Shown: piece after piece, positions 1 to 8,385 of the stretch
Layout of the letters: every line of letters starts with the position of its first letter
How positions within the stretch are numbered: the stretch's first letter is position 1
Assembly: GCA_009929485.1 (NCBI GenBank)
Contig: SAAJ01000005.1
Location: 36,622-100,621, forward strand
Direction of reading: 5' to 3'
DNA length: 64,000 bases
Source of the DNA: Negativicutes bacterium
GTDB lineage: Bacteria; Bacillota; Negativicutes; Anaeromusales; Anaeromusaceae
The notes under the pieces: generated by a model
Databases searched by the model: none
What the model was told of the DNA's origin: nothing
What the model saw: the letters and a program-made list of their open reading frames with translations, nothing else
Made by a program: the position numbers and the translations under genes

Positions 1-1096
1 CGATTACGGTGATTTCATGCTTGTAGTTTTTGACAATGCCAAAGACTTCTTGCATGGCCTGCTGAAATTCTTCGTCGCTAATACTGCCGCTCATATCAAG
101 AGCTACGGCGATTTTAGCCTTATAACTTCTCAGTTCACCCCGCAAGTCCAAGCGGTCTGGTTGTCGGCGGTTGCGGCGGGCTGTCGTTTTTTGTCTCGCA
201 CTAGCTACTGTTCCCAAGACCTGCTTGAGGTACAAGTTCCAGGGAAGTTCGCTTTTATGGGCGGCGAGAGCCTCTAGCATACTGAGGATATAAGCAGGGG
301 GCGTGCCTTTTTTGGCCTGAAACGCCATCTTTTCGGTAATTTCTAAAAAAGTTTTCGCGTCAGTCTTGCTGGATTCTTGCCAGAGATCGTGGGTTCGCTC
401 AATTTCGTACTTTGTTTCTACAGCCTCGTCAATGCGGCTGTCATCAAGGGCGCCGTCATCATCGGTAGCGAGCAAATTAATAGCCGCCTGGATTTTCCCG
501 GCGTAATATTCAAAGGTTTCAAAGGGGAGAAGCTGCAACTGATAATAAGAATTGGCCCAGGCTAGTGTTGTCGCGTAAGGCGGCAGATAATCAAGATACG
601 TATTGACGACAATATCCATGGCCATATTTGTGGCGAGTGTACCGTACTGACTTTTGAGGTTTCTAGCTCGTAATAAATGAAGTGACAGCACATGAAGAAT
701 TTCATGCTTGATCGTGCTTTCCATTTGCTTTTTGGTGAGAGTTAGAAAAATGACGGGATTAAAGTACAAAACATAGTGAGGCGCTTTGAAATTGACGCCA
801 GTGGGGCTAGACATGTCAAAACGGAGCTCTCGCTCCATTTGAAACAAAAAATAACCATAGAAATTATCCTGAGCGGCCATGAGGCCGAGATTGACTTGAT
901 CGACCAGCTGAAAAAAGTTTTCCTTAAAGGTGGCCGGAATCGGAACTTTACGGGAAGCATCCTGTTTGCTGGAACGGAGAAATTCGGTAATGATTGTTTT
1001 GGCCTCGTCATAGAGGAGTTGCCGCTTTATGGCAAAGGGAGTTTTTTCAGCAGGGGGTATTGAAAGGGCGTTTATTAAATCAGCATGGAGATTCAT
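1..1096 (-). CDS. vWA-like / zinc-peptidase-motif protein (DUF2201 type), 3' end beyond window
   Basis: The reading frame is open from the ATG at 1096 to the window edge, giving about 365 residues, so the C-terminus is missing. An HEILH motif at residues 131-135 matches the zinc-metallopeptidase HExxH signature of the DUF2201 N-terminal domain. A DMSGS motif near residue 338 is the start of a von Willebrand A (MIDAS) domain. The start lies only 5 bp after the MoxR ATPase stop, so the two are translated from one transcript. In known MoxR/vWA pairs the ATPase acts as a motor and the vWA protein as a metal-dependent adaptor in assembling or activating other proteins; the client here is unknown. 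Confidence in family is good; the cellular role is not known. Confidence 0.8.
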   Translation of the reverse strand, partial: MNLHADLINALSIPPAEKTPFAIKRQLLYDEAKTIITEFLRSSKQDASRKVPIPATFKENFFQLVDQVNLGLMAAQDNFYGYFLFQMERELRFDMSSPTGVNFKAPHYVLYFNPVIFLTLTKKQMESTIKHEILHVLSLHLLRARNLKSQYGTLATNMAMDIVVNTYLDYLPPYATTLAWANSYYQLQLLPFETFEYYAGKIQAAINLLATDDDGALDDSRIDEAVETKYEIERTHDLWQESSKTDAKTFLEITEKMAFQAKKGTPPAYILSMLEALAAHKSELPWNLYLKQVLGTVASARQKTTARRNRRQPDRLDLRGELRSYKAKIAVALDMSGSISDEEFQQAMQEVFGIVKNYKHEITVI

Positions 1097-1101
1097 TGCT
1101 A

Positions 1102-2190
1102 TCACCTGCTTGAGCGGTAGGTCGCAAAATAGGCTTCGACGAAAGCATCGTCAGCGAGTGCCGCTGCATAGGTTTGTTCATAATTTTGTTTCATATCCTT
1201 CATGAGCCCGATCATTAAGTCGGCAGGGCAAGCCTGTAAAAAATCAATCAGGCGGCTGACTAGCCGGGAGGTTTCGTTCGAGTCATGGTTTATCTGGGTT
1301 TCCAGGTGTTTGAGGATGTTTTTCGCTGCGAGGTAGAGTCTGGTATGGCTTTCTGCTTTAATCCGCTGGCGAGCTGCGTCAGATAAAGCTGTGCCAGAAA
1401 AAATGTCTTCATAGGTAAGGAGCGGCTCATAGTTTGATTCAACAAAGCTGACAAATTCTTCGGCAATGAGTCGGCCTACATTACCGCGAATCACATTCAG
1501 GAGGACGGAACGGGAAATCGAAGCGGCGTTTTCCTGGTAGATCTTATAAATACTAGAGATTCGTTCATAGCTTCTAGGGGTGGCTCGTAGGTCTGACTCG
1601 TTAGTTTTATGCAGGTATTCAGGGAAAGTAGCAATAAATTCAATGACTTTTGTTTCAAGCCCGGCTTCTGCCGCCCAGTCGAGCCACTGGTGGTAATCGG
1701 GCTCCATATAGAGCCATACAAAGCGATTTTCCTGGGCGGCGTCCATATCAACGACTTGGTAGTCATACTCGGCGCCGTATTTGCCGGAGGGATTCATGGC
1801 TGCCAGAATTTTTACAGTTGGCGGCAGAGTAAAGCCGTTAATTTCGCGGTTTAAAATCAAATTCATCAATTCCTGCTGCACGGCATGTTCACAGCGATTG
1901 ATTTCATCAATGAATAAAAGGACGGTTTCGCCCTGCGCGGCTGCTTTTTCTAACTCTTTTAATTTATGATGGACGGCATAGACGGTTGTATTGTCTTTCA
2001 CCGTAGGCAGGCCGCCGATTTCGCCTTCTTTTAAGAGGTTGGCGTCAATGGTGATGAGACTCCAGTTTTTTTGGCGGGCTAGTTCTTTAGCTAAATCGGT
2101 CTTGCCAATGCCGCTTTCACCGACAATGAGAGGTACGGTTTCGGTTGCAAGCACTAAATCAGCGCTTGTTAAGGTATCGATAAAATTCAC
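1102..2190 (-). CDS. MoxR-family AAA+ ATPase
   Basis: This is a 362-residue cytoplasmic AAA+ ATPase. Walker A is GESGIGKT at residues 24-31, Walker B is LLFIDE at 91-96, and an AAMNPSGKY sensor-1-like segment lies near residue 131. This matches the MoxR subgroup that pairs with vWA proteins. It sits between the DUF4116 repeat protein upstream (11-bp gap) and the vWA/HEILH protein downstream (5-bp gap), so the three form an operon on the minus strand. The role is probably ATP-driven remodelling of a protein complex together with the vWA partner. It is distantly related to the CobS and BchI motors of class I chelatases, but closer to the MoxR-DUF2201 pairs, so no chelatase role is claimed. Confidence 0.85.
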   Translation of the reverse strand: MNFIDTLTSADLVLATETVPLIVGESGIGKTDLAKELARQKNWSLITIDANLLKEGEIGGLPTVKDNTTVYAVHHKLKELEKAAAQGETVLLFIDEINRCEHAVQQELMNLILNREINGFTLPPTVKILAAMNPSGKYGAEYDYQVVDMDAAQENRFVWLYMEPDYHQWLDWAAEAGLETKVIEFIATFPEYLHKTNESDLRATPRSYERISSIYKIYQENAASISRSVLLNVIRGNVGRLIAEEFVSFVESNYEPLLTYEDIFSGTALSDAARQRIKAESHTRLYLAAKNILKHLETQINHDSNETSRLVSRLIDFLQACPADLMIGLMKDMKQNYEQTYAAALADDAFVEAYFATYRSSR

Positions 2191-2201
2191 AGAAGTTCCT
2201 C

Positions 2202-3005
2202 CTAAAGTAACTTGAGTTTTTCATCTACTGCAATTCGCTTTGCTGTTCGACTGCCATACTGGTCAAGCAGCCGGAGTCTGTCGATTGCCATAATAGGACT
2301 TTGCTTGTCAATGGTGCTGTACGTTAAAAAATCTCTTACGTATTTTTCGGCAACCGTTTCTTTGGCAAGCTCTATTTGTAAGACTTGCTGCAATTCGTCT
2401 ACAGAGATTTCCTTCATAACGAGTTTAATAACGAGAAAATTGATGGCGAGAAATTCTAGAATTTTGGCTTTCGTAAGATCATTAATCCATTGAAGGGCCC
2501 GTTCATTTTGAAGGATCGCAAGTCGTTCCGCTTGGGTCGTAGGAGCTTTGATATAGCGCAGCGCTTCGTAGCTATGCTGGATGGCCGCTAACTGGACTGG
2601 TTCACTTGGCTCTTTGATAAATTTGAGGGCGTCGTAATTCTTGCTTACCGCCAGCCGTTGTAAGGATTCACTGGGGTTTTTTACATACTTAATCGCCCAG
2701 CCGGATTGGTTGAGAGCCTGCTTAATAGCTAGTTCTGAAGGGCTTTTCAGATATTCTAAGTTTGTCCAACTAGCCATAATCGCTTTTTGCATCATTTCCT
2801 CGGTAGGATTTTCAATATATTCGATAGCGCGGCTATTGTTTGCGAAAGCGGCTTGCTTCATTGCTTTCGTTGGATTTTTAATATGTTTTAACATGAGGCC
2901 GTTTTTGTTGACGGCAAGCAGCTTCATCTCATCTGTTGGATTCGAGATCGAAGTGATGGCATGGGGATTTTGACGGATTAATTCCATAAAAGTTGTATTT
3001 TCCAT
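2202..3005 (-). CDS. DUF4116-type repeat protein
   Basis: This 267-residue protein carries roughly seven tandem repeats of about 22-24 residues across residues 10-180. Each repeat has a pattern like I-x-NPT-E/D-x-M-x-x-x-A-I followed by an aromatic/hydrophobic turn, the hallmark of DUF4116 helical repeats. No signal peptide or membrane segment is visible. The C-terminal third is not repetitive and is helical in composition. It is the first gene of the minus-strand operon with the MoxR ATPase and vWA protein, so it may be a client or scaffold of that pair. No enzymatic residues were recognised. The specific function is unknown. Confidence 0.7.
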   Translation of the reverse strand: MENTTFMELIRQNPHAITSISNPTDEMKLLAVNKNGLMLKHIKNPTKAMKQAAFANNSRAIEYIENPTEEMMQKAIMASWTNLEYLKSPSELAIKQALNQSGWAIKYVKNPSESLQRLAVSKNYDALKFIKEPSEPVQLAAIQHSYEALRYIKAPTTQAERLAILQNERALQWINDLTKAKILEFLAINFLVIKLVMKEISVDELQQVLQIELAKETVAEKYVRDFLTYSTIDKQSPIMAIDRLRLLDQYGSRTAKRIAVDEKLKLL

Positions 3006-3082
3006 AGTTGCTTTTCCTTTAATTTACATGCTTGCTATTTTAATTATTACTTACGATTTTCTATTAAAACTAAATCAAATTT

Positions 3083-3088
3083 ATTATA
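3083..3088 (-). promoter_or_regulatory. Extended -10 promoter for the DUF4116-MoxR-vWA operon
   Basis: Read on the minus strand this is TGC followed by TATAAT, an extended -10 element, about 78 bp ahead of the DUF4116 gene start. No convincing -35 hexamer is seen at 17 bp, which is common when the TG extension is present. Confidence 0.45.
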
Positions 3089-3261
3089 GCATGTTCAATT
3101 AACAGGGTCTATTGTAGAACTTGAGCCGGTGCAAAGGTTGCGTCGGATTTTGTGCAATTTAAAGGGAGACTGCATTTAAGCAAAAAGACGAGGGAGGCCT
3201 TTGCCAGTCTAGGGAAAGAGTGAAGGGCGGCGCTACGACAGAGAAAACTACAAGAACAGTA

Positions 3262-3298
3262 AAACGCCTTTAGAGAAACATTCTCTAAAGGCGTTTGT
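3262..3298 (-). terminator. Intrinsic terminator after the arsR gene
   Basis: A long hairpin has arms AACGCCTTTAGAGAA and TCTCTAAAGGCGTT around an ACA(T) loop. It lies directly downstream of the ArsR stop on the minus strand and is followed there by a T-rich stretch. Confidence 0.75.
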
Positions 3299-3307
3299 TC
3301 AGACTCT

Positions 3308-3625
3308 TTAAAAACGCTTTAACAGTGCTTGACTTTGGGTTATCTGCTCTTTTAAAGCATCTTCTACGGCTGTGATGATTTTATGGGTAGTAGGATTTTT
3401 CAACCAGTACAATACGCTCGTTCCTTCGCTTTTTGAGTCAACAATTCCTTGCTTTTTTAGTACGTTCAAATGTTGGGACAAGTTTGACTGCTCTATGTTG
3501 AGCTTGGCTGCAATATCTTTTACATAGTGATCCTGTTCGACTAAAATTTTTATTATTTTGATTCGGCTAGGATGAGACATTGCTTTAAGATAATTTGCTG
3601 TCATAGTAGCTATGGCTTTTTCCAT
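3308..3625 (-). CDS. ArsR-family winged-helix transcriptional regulator
   Basis: This is a 105-residue ArsR/SmtB-type regulator. The recognition helix region reads IEQSNLSQHLNVLKKQGIV (about residues 43-61), followed by a wing (SKSEGTSVLYWL). The protein has no cysteine, so the classical CxC metal site of ArsR is absent and the ligand cannot be told from sequence. An ATG with a good upstream ribosome site (AAGGAGGGA) gives the start. It is divergent from the serine hydrolase gene at 3878, so it may control that gene or itself, but no operator was confidently identified in the 252-bp gap. Confidence 0.85.
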   Translation of the reverse strand: MEKAIATMTANYLKAMSHPSRIKIIKILVEQDHYVKDIAAKLNIEQSNLSQHLNVLKKQGIVDSKSEGTSVLYWLKNPTTHKIITAVEDALKEQITQSQALLKRF

Positions 3626-3877
3626 AAAATATCCCTCCTTGTCATAGTCATTGCATCGTTATGGAGACTATGTAAAATAATGAAAGCTATTATCACTATT
3701 ATTTTATTATTAGTATCGAATGAAATCAATTTAAAAGTATGTTAACTTACGAAATTGTTATACTCTTCTAGTGAAGTTGTTGTGCCAGGACGCAATTTTT
3801 TCATGTTAGCAGGAGCTTGTGGTTATGTGCAGGAATAACTAGAATTATATAAGAAATTCAAGTAGAGGAGCTGTGTC

Positions 3878-5890
3878 ATGAAACAGTTGGCCAAAGTCAT
3901 CGGTAGCTTTATTTGCTTTTTACTGGTATTGTCCCCTGTGGCGTTGTGTCAAATGCAGGCCGGCAGCGAGCCCGCGCAGGCAGCGGCAGTGGCACGCGGC
4001 GCCATTTGGAAAGAAATCACCTCTGGTCATGCTGGAAGCGCTACCGTAGCGATCACGGACAGCGGCAGGACTGTGTATGCCGAAGGCTTTGGCATGGCAG
4101 ACAGAGAGCAAAGCATTCCTGTTGAGCGCGACACTTTGTTTAATATAGGTTCCGTTAGCAAGGTCTACTGCGCGATGGCTGTTATGCTGCTTGTCGACGA
4201 GGGCAAGGTTGAGCTGGATCAGCCTGTGACCGCCTATTTGCCGGGATTTACGATGGAGGATATGCGATACAAGGATATCACCGTCAGAATGCTTTTGAAT
4301 CATTCCTCCGGTTTACCGGGCACAAATTATGTTAATTCTTACGGCTTTGCTTATAACGACAATTTTTATCAGGAAACGCTGGGAATTTTGGCGCAATCGC
4401 AGTTAAAGCATAAGCCTGGTGAAATGGCTGTATATTGTAATGACGGCTTTACTCTTGCCGAGATGATTGTGGCCAAGTTGTCTGGCAGGTCTTATCGGGA
4501 ATTTTTGGAGGAGCGGATTTTTAAACCATTGGCGCTCCGGAAAACCGATTTGGCTGTAGGCCAAAGGGATATAAGCGGGTTGACGGTAGCCCGGTATTAT
4601 AATGGCGAAGGAGTGTCAGAACCGCTGGAAGTATTGTCTTTTTGGGCATCCGGCGGGCTTTCGACAAGCGCCGAAGAACTGTGCCGTTTTGTGGATGTTT
4701 TTTCTGCTGAAGGGACTCAACTTTTATCACAAAGCTCTTTAGGAGAAATGCAAAAAAAGCAGCCAGCCCAGTTTTGGGGGAAACTTCGTCATCCTCAGAT
4801 GAGTTTTGGTTTGGGTTGGGATATGGCAGAAATTCCAGACTATGAAAACAAAGGCATCCATGTATTGGGGAAAAGCGGTGGAACGGGGCATTATACGTCT
4901 ATGGTGTATACGGTGCCGGATAAAAGAATTTCCGTTGCCGTGATTACTACTGGGAATAGTTCCGCGATGGAAATAGCGCGGAAGATCCTTGATGCGTATT
5001 TGGTGGAAAAGGGCTTGATGAAGGAAGAGGTTGCAAAAGTAAAGGTTCCGGTGAAAGCGCAGGCGCTGCCCGATACGTATCAAGAATATGCCGGCTTCTA
5101 TGTTGGCTCGGAGGGAGTTCTGTATAAGGTTGATTTAGACATTCCTAAAGGGAAGCTAATTGCGTATAGTCTGGAGAATGGCGGAAAAAAAGAGATACTA
5201 GCGGCTGCTTATGGCAATTCTTATTTCCATACAGCAGATGACAGTGCGTACTACTTCGCGACCGTCGATGGCAGCCGCTATTTTATTTCTTGCGGCCGCG
5301 TGGACGCTGTACTCTGGCAAAAAATCGAACCGCTCAAGGCCAGTGAGCGAGAAGTGCTTGCGGTGGACGTAGACGGGCAACAGTGGCTGCGGCGAAATGT
5401 TAAAGCCTATGAAGGGCCGTTGTATGCTTCTACCCATGTTGTAACCTCGCGGCAGATCGAAAAATTGCCGGGCTATGTGGACTTTATGGGGCTAAAGCCG
5501 GTGCGCTCACCCTTATATGCGGGCTTGCCCGGCAAGGCGGTTCGCGATGCTACGGAACTCAAGTTAAACGAGAGCCGGAAGGCTGAGCTATGGTTGTCTG
5601 GCGGCTTGTATAGGAACGCGAAAGAAGCTGCGAAGGCGCAAGCAGGGAAGAATAAGATTGTTCTCGGCGCGCAAGGTTACAATGAATGGCTGGTGTTGCC
5701 GCAAGCTGCGGTGCTTCATTTTGCAAAGCCGTCTCAAGGCAGGTTTATTGTGTTTTCGCCTTCCGGCAGTACTCTTTATGACAGCATCGTAAAGCAAGGA
5801 GACATATTTGCTCCGGCAGGAAGCTTTGCGGAGCTGCTGGGCGAACCGGGAGACGTATTTGAGCTTGGCGTATCCTTAGTGGAACAGTAA
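3878..5890 (+). CDS. Exported serine hydrolase, class C beta-lactamase / penicillin-binding-protein fold
   Basis: This 670-residue protein has an N-terminal signal peptide (hydrophobic residues 8-24). The catalytic SxxK tetrad is SVSK near residue 95. A Y-C-N motif lies near residue 187, and a GKSGG segment near residue 331 serves as the KTG-like box, so the active site of the serine beta-lactamase/esterase/D-aminopeptidase family is complete. A C-terminal region of about 300 residues follows the hydrolase domain and is shared with its paralogue at 5978-7981. The start is supported by a GAGGAG ribosome site. It probably acts in the periplasm on peptides, esters or peptidoglycan-derived substrates; the exact substrate is unknown. 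Confidence 0.85.
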   Translation: MKQLAKVIGSFICFLLVLSPVALCQMQAGSEPAQAAAVARGAIWKEITSGHAGSATVAITDSGRTVYAEGFGMADREQSIPVERDTLFNIGSVSKVYCAMAVMLLVDEGKVELDQPVTAYLPGFTMEDMRYKDITVRMLLNHSSGLPGTNYVNSYGFAYNDNFYQETLGILAQSQLKHKPGEMAVYCNDGFTLAEMIVAKLSGRSYREFLEERIFKPLALRKTDLAVGQRDISGLTVARYYNGEGVSEPLEVLSFWASGGLSTSAEELCRFVDVFSAEGTQLLSQSSLGEMQKKQPAQFWGKLRHPQMSFGLGWDMAEIPDYENKGIHVLGKSGGTGHYTSMVYTVPDKRISVAVITTGNSSAMEIARKILDAYLVEKGLMKEEVAKVKVPVKAQALPDTYQEYAGFYVGSEGVLYKVDLDIPKGKLIAYSLENGGKKEILAAAYGNSYFHTADDSAYYFATVDGSRYFISCGRVDAVLWQKIEPLKASEREVLAVDVDGQQWLRRNVKAYEGPLYASTHVVTSRQIEKLPGYVDFMGLKPVRSPLYAGLPGKAVRDATELKLNESRKAELWLSGGLYRNAKEAAKAQAGKNKIVLGAQGYNEWLVLPQAAVLHFAKPSQGRFIVFSPSGSTLYDSIVKQGDIFAPAGSFAELLGEPGDVFELGVSLVEQ

Positions 5891-5902
5891 AGAGGGAAGA
5901 AG

Positions 5903-5945
5903 AAAGACCGTTAACGCTCTAAAGAGATATGCGTTAACGGTCTTT
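5903..5945. terminator. Bidirectional intrinsic terminator between the two serine hydrolase genes
   Basis: A perfect 15-bp stem (AAAGACCGTTAACGC against GCGTTAACGGTCTTT) with a 13-base loop. A- and T-rich ends on both sides let it serve both convergent genes. Confidence 0.85.
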
Positions 5946-5977
5946 CTGTAAATCCGCAGCGACGTGCGTGTTGTTTG

Positions 5978-7981
5978 TTACTTGCTTGGAGCAGTTTGAA
6001 GCGTTAATTTAAAGGCATCCCCGACGGCGCCGGCGATTTCGACAAAGCTGCCGGAGGGGGTAAAAACATCGCCTGTATCTACGGCGCTGTCAAAAAGTAC
6101 AGCGTTGTCCGGGGCGAAGACGATCATGCGGCCTTGCGTTGATTTTTCGCAGCGCAGGATGCTGTCAGTCACGATTTTAAACCACTGATTATAGCCGTTT
6201 GTATTCAGGGCATGGGTTGTCGTTCCAGGAGAAAGCAGGTCCGCCAGATCAGCGGGCATAAAGAGGGAGCCGCCGCTTCGCGCCCAAAATTGATTGTCTT
6301 TTTGAATTAAGTGGAGTTCGGTCAAATCGCGTGACGTTTGAATGGCCATGCCGGCAAAGGAAGGAGAAATGACCTTTTTTATGCCGCAAAAATCAATGTA
6401 GCCGGGCAGGTCCGGTAATACATGCGATTCTGTGATATGATCCGGCACAGAGGAAGTTCCTTCAAACGCTTTTACATTCCTGCGCAGCCACTTTTTCCCT
6501 TCAATGGGGATTTCCAGTTGTTGCGGCGTTTCGCAGGAAGCGAGTTTCTCCAGGTAGATGCCGTCTCCTTTAAAGGCATCTACATATAGTACAAGATAGC
6601 TGGTTTTGTCGATTTCTTCGAAATAGAGTTTCCTTTCATCTTTGTAAAAAAAGCCATTGTTGTATACCGCGGATAGTGTTGGAGCTTTGGCGTTGTTATA
6701 CAGCGTCATGACGCCGTTAGGCGCATCCAAGGAGACTTGAAATACTTCATTTCCATTCGCGTAGAACCCTTCAAAGCGCTTAAGGTCGAGCGGAATCGGT
6801 TGGGCTTTTACTGGCGGTGTTACGGGCTTTGCGGGCAGCTTCAGCAAGGCGTTAGATGCAAGATAGGCTTGCAGTACTTTGTCTGCAATAGGCAAAGCTC
6901 CGCCTGCTCTGCCGGTAGAAACGACAGCCACCGATATGCGCAGGTCCGGGGCCGTGAAGACTTGCGCCGTATAGGTGCTGCTATTGCCGCCTTTGCCTAA
7001 GACCTTAATTCCATTTGCTTTATAAGGTTCATACGTAGTGACATCCCAGCCGAGCCCCCAAGGTATGTCCGGACCGCGCAGCTTACCGCGGAACGAAGGG
7101 GGCTGTTCTTTCTTGATTTCCCCTAAGGAGGCAGCGGTGAGAATTTGCGGCCCTTTGCCGGAAAACGTATCGACAAAACGGCATAAATCTTCCGCTGAAG
7201 AGGATAAACCGCCTGCCCCTAACAAAGATAAAACTTCAAGCGGTTCACTGAAAGCTTTTCCCGGAGGATAAAATTTGGCTATGTTTCCTCCAAGGGCCGG
7301 CTGCCTTTGGCCTACGCCTGCACCGGTATTATGCAAGGCCAATGGTTGAAACAGGCGCTCCTGCAGGAATTCGAGATAGGACTGTCCAGAGACGCGGGCA
7401 ACGATCATTTCTGCTAAGGTAAAACCATCGTTACAGTAGATAGACCTTTCTCCTGGGCGGTGTTTTAACTGTGAGCTGGCCAAGGCGTCCAAAGTGTCTT
7501 TATAGACATCCTGGTTGAAGGCAAAGCCAAAGTTGTTTTCTCCGGTTGTGCCGGGCAAGCCGGAGGAGTGATTGAGAAGCATTCTAACGGTGATATCCTT
7601 ATAGCGTTCGTCGACCATGGAAAAATCAGGCAGGTACTTGCTTGCCGGCGCGTCAAGGGCTACTTTTCCCTCGTCAACCAAGACCATAATGGCGGTGGCG
7701 ACATAAATTTTACTGACGGAACCAATATCAAAGATGGTTTTTTTATTGACAGGTATGCTTTTTTCACGGTCAGCCATGCCAAAGCCTTCAGAATATACGA
7801 CTTTTCCTTTATCCATAATCGCAATAGCGGCGCTGCCGATGGCTCCGGTGTTGAGGTCCTTCCAAATTTCTGTACGGGCAGTGGTGATTGTTTGGGTGGT
7901 AATGGTCCCGTTTGCAGATGCTGCCTGCACAAATAGGAGCAGCAGACATGCTAAGGAACAAAGTAGTCTAAGTACGCGCAT
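5978..7981 (-). CDS. Exported serine hydrolase, paralogue of the gene at 3878
   Basis: This 667-residue protein has a signal peptide (hydrophobic residues 4-21). The active-site motifs are SVSK near residue 91, Y-C-N near residue 183, and GKGG near residue 330 in place of GKSGG in its paralogue. It aligns end to end with the 3878-5890 product, including the long C-terminal region, so the pair arose by duplication and now points convergently into a shared terminator. A GGGAGG ribosome site precedes the ATG. The function is probably periplasmic amide, ester or peptide hydrolysis; the divergence in the KTG-like box suggests a different substrate. Confidence 0.85.
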   Translation of the reverse strand: MRVLRLLCSLACLLLLFVQAASANGTITTQTITTARTEIWKDLNTGAIGSAAIAIMDKGKVVYSEGFGMADREKSIPVNKKTIFDIGSVSKIYVATAIMVLVDEGKVALDAPASKYLPDFSMVDERYKDITVRMLLNHSSGLPGTTGENNFGFAFNQDVYKDTLDALASSQLKHRPGERSIYCNDGFTLAEMIVARVSGQSYLEFLQERLFQPLALHNTGAGVGQRQPALGGNIAKFYPPGKAFSEPLEVLSLLGAGGLSSSAEDLCRFVDTFSGKGPQILTAASLGEIKKEQPPSFRGKLRGPDIPWGLGWDVTTYEPYKANGIKVLGKGGNSSTYTAQVFTAPDLRISVAVVSTGRAGGALPIADKVLQAYLASNALLKLPAKPVTPPVKAQPIPLDLKRFEGFYANGNEVFQVSLDAPNGVMTLYNNAKAPTLSAVYNNGFFYKDERKLYFEEIDKTSYLVLYVDAFKGDGIYLEKLASCETPQQLEIPIEGKKWLRRNVKAFEGTSSVPDHITESHVLPDLPGYIDFCGIKKVISPSFAGMAIQTSRDLTELHLIQKDNQFWARSGGSLFMPADLADLLSPGTTTHALNTNGYNQWFKIVTDSILRCEKSTQGRMIVFAPDNAVLFDSAVDTGDVFTPSGSFVEIAGAVGDAFKLTLQTAPSK

Positions 7982-8385
7982 CTTTTTTGGCCTCCCTTTT
8001 TATACGGTTTTAGTGGAAATTTGGTACTTGCTTCCAATTCTTATAAAGTTCCCTAGGGGGATAATAGTTCCTCTTTTTGAACGGAAAATTTCTTTTTGGT
8101 TCGAAACCATTCCTTTCATTTATGGTAAGTGTATTTTGATGTTGACGCAGGAATTTCAGGAAAGAAAAAAGAATTAAACAATAATTACAATCGACTTATC
8201 ACAGATACATGGAGCTACCTTATTGTTCTAGCGCATATAAGCTGTAACTGCTTAAAGGGAGTAGCTTGGCCATTGTAGATGATACGTAGTAAACAAGAAC
8301 TTGCCGGCAAGCTATTAAAGGCAAGTTCTTCTTTTTTATAATGACAGATAATCCAAATAGCGACGGCATAGTGGAGAGGATACGT
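7982..8385. other. Divergent intergenic region with candidate structured leader
   Basis: The left part should hold the promoter of the minus-strand serine hydrolase. The right part (about 8200-8340) can fold into a stem of AGCTAC (8213-8218) against GTAGCT (8261-8266), extended by TGG/CCA, followed by a terminator hairpin. No protein-coding frame with a ribosome site was seen and no known riboswitch class was recognised. Confidence 0.5.
8295..8338 (+). terminator. Leader terminator (attenuator candidate) before the GGDEF-EAL gene
   Basis: Perfect 11-bp stem AAGAACTTGCC / GGCAAGTTCTT with a 14-base loop and a CTTTTTTA run. It precedes the start codon at 8386 by 47 bp. No plus-strand gene lies upstream of it to be terminated, so it likely ends a leader or small RNA. 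Confidence 0.7.

Larger units (their letters stand above)
3006..3307. other. Intergenic stretch between the DUF4116 operon and arsR
   Basis: It holds the probable minus-strand promoter near 3085 and the arsR terminator at 3262-3298. No open frame with a ribosome binding site was seen. Confidence 0.5.

Noticed and set aside
1..2190. CobS/CobT chelatase motor pair
   Set aside because: The ATPase is of the MoxR type paired with an HEILH-containing DUF2201 vWA protein, not CobT; it is 35 kb from the corrinoid genes and on the other strand.
8341..8385. Upstream ATG for the GGDEF-EAL protein
   Set aside because: It abuts the T-run of a terminator and has no ribosome site, while ATG 8386 has a clear one.
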